Of a stretch of DNA of 64,000 nt, positions 62,362 to 64,000 are shown piece by piece. The notes below the pieces were generated by a model. It saw only the letters and a list, made by a program, of their open reading frames with translations. It searched no databases and was not told the DNA's origin. This stretch comes from Nocardioides sp. L-11A (lineage in GTDB: Bacteria; Actinomycetota; Actinomycetes; Propionibacteriales; Nocardioidaceae): assembly GCA_029961745.1 (NCBI GenBank), contig CP124680.1, forward strand, positions 5,022,001 through 5,086,000, given 5' to 3'. The stretch's first letter is position 1; every line of letters starts with the position of its first letter. The translations under genes and the position numbers were made by a program.

Positions 62362-64000
62362 ATGTCCCGCACCCGGTTCGACGGCCTCCCGCCGCGGAAG
62401 GTCGCCTCCCACCTCGGCGTGATGCTGATCGTCGCGGCGGTGCTCGGCGTCGTCGTGTCCGGCCTGGCCATCCCGTTCGCCGGCGTCCTCGGGTTCTCGG
62501 CGCGCAACGTCTCCGAGTCCGTCGACGACCTGCCCCAGGAGCTCGAGACCGAGCAACTGCCGCAGCGCACCGAGGTCAAGGACGCCGAGGGCAAGACGAT
62601 CGCGACGCTCTACGACCAGAACCGGGTCAACGTCCCTCTCCGCCAGATCTCGCGCACGATGGTCGAGGCCATCGTCGCCATCGAGGACTACCGCTTCTAC
62701 CAGCACGGCGCGCTCGACCTCAAGGGCACGATGCGCGCGCTGTTCACCAACCAGGCCGCGGGGGGCGTCACCCAAGGTGGCTCGTCGATCACCCAGCAGC
62801 TGGTCAAGCTGACCCTGATCACCCAGGCGAACGGCGACAAGGAGGCGATCGCCGCCGCCAAGGAGGACAGCTACGGCCGCAAGCTCCGCGAGCTGCGCTA
62901 CGCGATCGCCCTGGAGAAGCGGCACACCAAGGACTGGATCCTCGAGCGGTACCTCAACACGGCGTACTTCGGCGACGGCGCCTACGGCATCCAGGCGGCC
63001 GCGCAGCACTTCTTCAACGTCAACGCCAAGGACCTCAACCTGCGCCAGTCGGCGCTGCTCGCCGGCCTGGTGCAGAGCCCCGAGGCCTACAACCCGACCA
63101 AGAACAAGGCCCAGGCGACGGTCCGCCGCAATATCGTGCTCGACCGGATGGCCCAGCTGAGCGTGATCAGCGACGAGGACGCCGAGAAGGCCAAGGACCG
63201 CAAGCTCGGCCTGCGGGTGCAGAACCAGCCCAACGGCTGCGTGAACTCCGAGGCCCAGTTCTTCTGCGACTACGTGGTGCGCTGGCTGATGACCGACCCC
63301 GCGCTGGGCGCCAACCCGGAGGAGCGGCGGCAGCTGATCTTCAACGGCGGCCTCACCATCAAGACCACCGTCGACCTGCGCTACCAGGCGGCCGCCAACG
63401 ACTCGGTCACCTCCCAGGTCTACAAGGACGACCTCGCCATCGGAGGCCTCGCGCTGATCGAGCCCGGCACCGGCAACGTCAAGGGCCTCGCCCAGTCCCG
63501 CCCGATGGGCAAGAAGAAGGGCGAGACCTTCCTCAACTACACCGTGCCCACCCGGTACGGCGACGCGGCCGGCTTCCAGCCCGGTTCGACCTTCAAGGCC
63601 TTCGTGCTCGCCGCGGCGATCAACCAGGACATCCCGCTGACCCAGCGGTTCCCGGCCCCGAACCCGGGGCGGTTCCCGCTCAACGAGTTCGAGACGTGTG
63701 ACGGGCCCTACCAGAGCACCGAGGTCTGGGAGCCCAAGAACTCCACGAGCTCCTCGTCCGCCCCCGATCTCTACGAGGGCACCCGGAACTCCGTCAACAC
63801 CTTCTTCGTCAACCTCGAGCTGGCCACCGGGCTCTGCGAGCCGTGGAAGCTGGCCCGCGAGATGGGCATCACCGAGCTCACCGAGGCCAACATCATCCCG
63901 TCGTTCACGCTCGGCGTCGCCGACGTCAGCCCGCTGGAGATGGCCGAGGCCTACGCCACCTTCGCGGCCGAGGGGCTGCACTGCGACGCGCGACCGGTCA
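62362..64000 (+). CDS. ponA2: Class A penicillin-binding protein (PonA2-like), C-terminus beyond the window
   Basis: The visible 546 residues comprise a membrane anchor (about residues 18-40), a GT51 transglycosylase domain with IEDYRFYQHGALDLKGTMRA, GGSSITQQLVK and RKLRELRYAIALEK, and the start of the transpeptidase with the S-x2-K in FQPGSTFKAFVLAAAI and the S-x-N in RNSVNTFFVNLE. The K-T-G motif and any PASTA domain lie beyond the edge. It polymerises and crosslinks peptidoglycan outside the membrane. Position after whiB4 matches Rv3682 (ponA2). No in-frame stop occurs before base 64000. Confidence 0.94.
   Translation, partial: MSRTRFDGLPPRKVASHLGVMLIVAAVLGVVVSGLAIPFAGVLGFSARNVSESVDDLPQELETEQLPQRTEVKDAEGKTIATLYDQNRVNVPLRQISRTMVEAIVAIEDYRFYQHGALDLKGTMRALFTNQAAGGVTQGGSSITQQLVKLTLITQANGDKEAIAAAKEDSYGRKLRELRYAIALEKRHTKDWILERYLNTAYFGDGAYGIQAAAQHFFNVNAKDLNLRQSALLAGLVQSPEAYNPTKNKAQATVRRNIVLDRMAQLSVISDEDAEKAKDRKLGLRVQNQPNGCVNSEAQFFCDYVVRWLMTDPALGANPEERRQLIFNGGLTIKTTVDLRYQAAANDSVTSQVYKDDLAIGGLALIEPGTGNVKGLAQSRPMGKKKGETFLNYTVPTRYGDAAGFQPGSTFKAFVLAAAINQDIPLTQRFPAPNPGRFPLNEFETCDGPYQSTEVWEPKNSTSSSSAPDLYEGTRNSVNTFFVNLELATGLCEPWKLAREMGITELTEANIIPSFTLGVADVSPLEMAEAYATFAAEGLHCDARPV

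Noticed and set aside
62245..63981. Minus-strand frame of 578 codons opposite ponA2
   Set aside because: The plus-strand frame encodes unmistakable class A PBP motifs; the opposite frame is a Val-Gly-Asp-rich shadow.

Overview
The window is strongly GC-rich, densely packed and rich in GTG starts. It carries actinobacterial markers: WhiB, MarP, a DUF3180 protein next to folK, a DUF2520 protein next to panC, paired ArsA-like ATPases, and a wall-polymer locus. It most likely comes from a Nocardioides-like member of the Nocardioidaceae; that is an inference from gene content, not a placement. From memory, the housekeeping gene order follows the Mycobacterium tuberculosis segment Rv3602c-Rv3609c, Rv3610c, Rv3624c-Rv3628 and Rv3671c-Rv3682, with accessory blocks set into this backbone.

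Layout. 1-1695 holds panC and a DUF2520 protein. 2056-14918 is a surface-polymer island. It has five divergent sulfotransferase-like paralogues, a fused cytidylyltransferase/SDR enzyme of the CDP-ribitol type, a giant GT2/CDP-glycerol-type polymerase, an unrecognised protein overlapping one sulfotransferase gene, and a coiled-coil membrane protein. 15068-17449 is folP-folB-folK plus DUF3180. 17518-22541 is a GT2 glycosyltransferase and the dTDP-rhamnose genes rmlA, rmlB and a fused rmlC-rmlD; this block separates folE from the other fol genes. 22783-30419 is folE, ftsH, hpt, tilS, a zinc metalloprotease, dacB and ppa. 30538-39630 holds a methyltransferase, an acyl-CoA dehydrogenase/oxidase, an NlpC/P60 protein, and a TPP-riboswitch-controlled thiamine importer (thiB-thiP-thiQ) followed by a PAP2-type membrane enzyme. 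39777-47277 is catabolic: MBL hydrolase, SDR, DapB-like dehydrogenase, Old Yellow Enzyme, MpaB-like oxygenase, enoyl-CoA hydratase and acyl-CoA dehydrogenase, with two KstR-type operators. 47402-62121 is the marP-nudix-tlpA-nth-crp-MBL-nudix-ridA-arsA-arsA-whiB4 backbone, interrupted by a histidine kinase/response regulator/ABC exporter cassette (54364-59545). A ponA2-type class A PBP runs off the right edge.

Two genome-scale features stand out. First, many genes have a TAnnnT -10 element 6-7 bases before the start codon, which indicates leaderless mRNAs. Second, intergenic regions, above all convergent junctions, are filled by long palindromes. These include four copies of an exactly 90-bp nested inverted repeat, two copies of a second family sharing the core CGTCGTACCGGACA, a 237-bp foldback element, a 167-bp MITE-like element whose tip forms part of a promoter, and a 52-bp palindrome kept in frame inside tilS.

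No tRNA, rRNA, CRISPR array or intact insertion sequence was seen.
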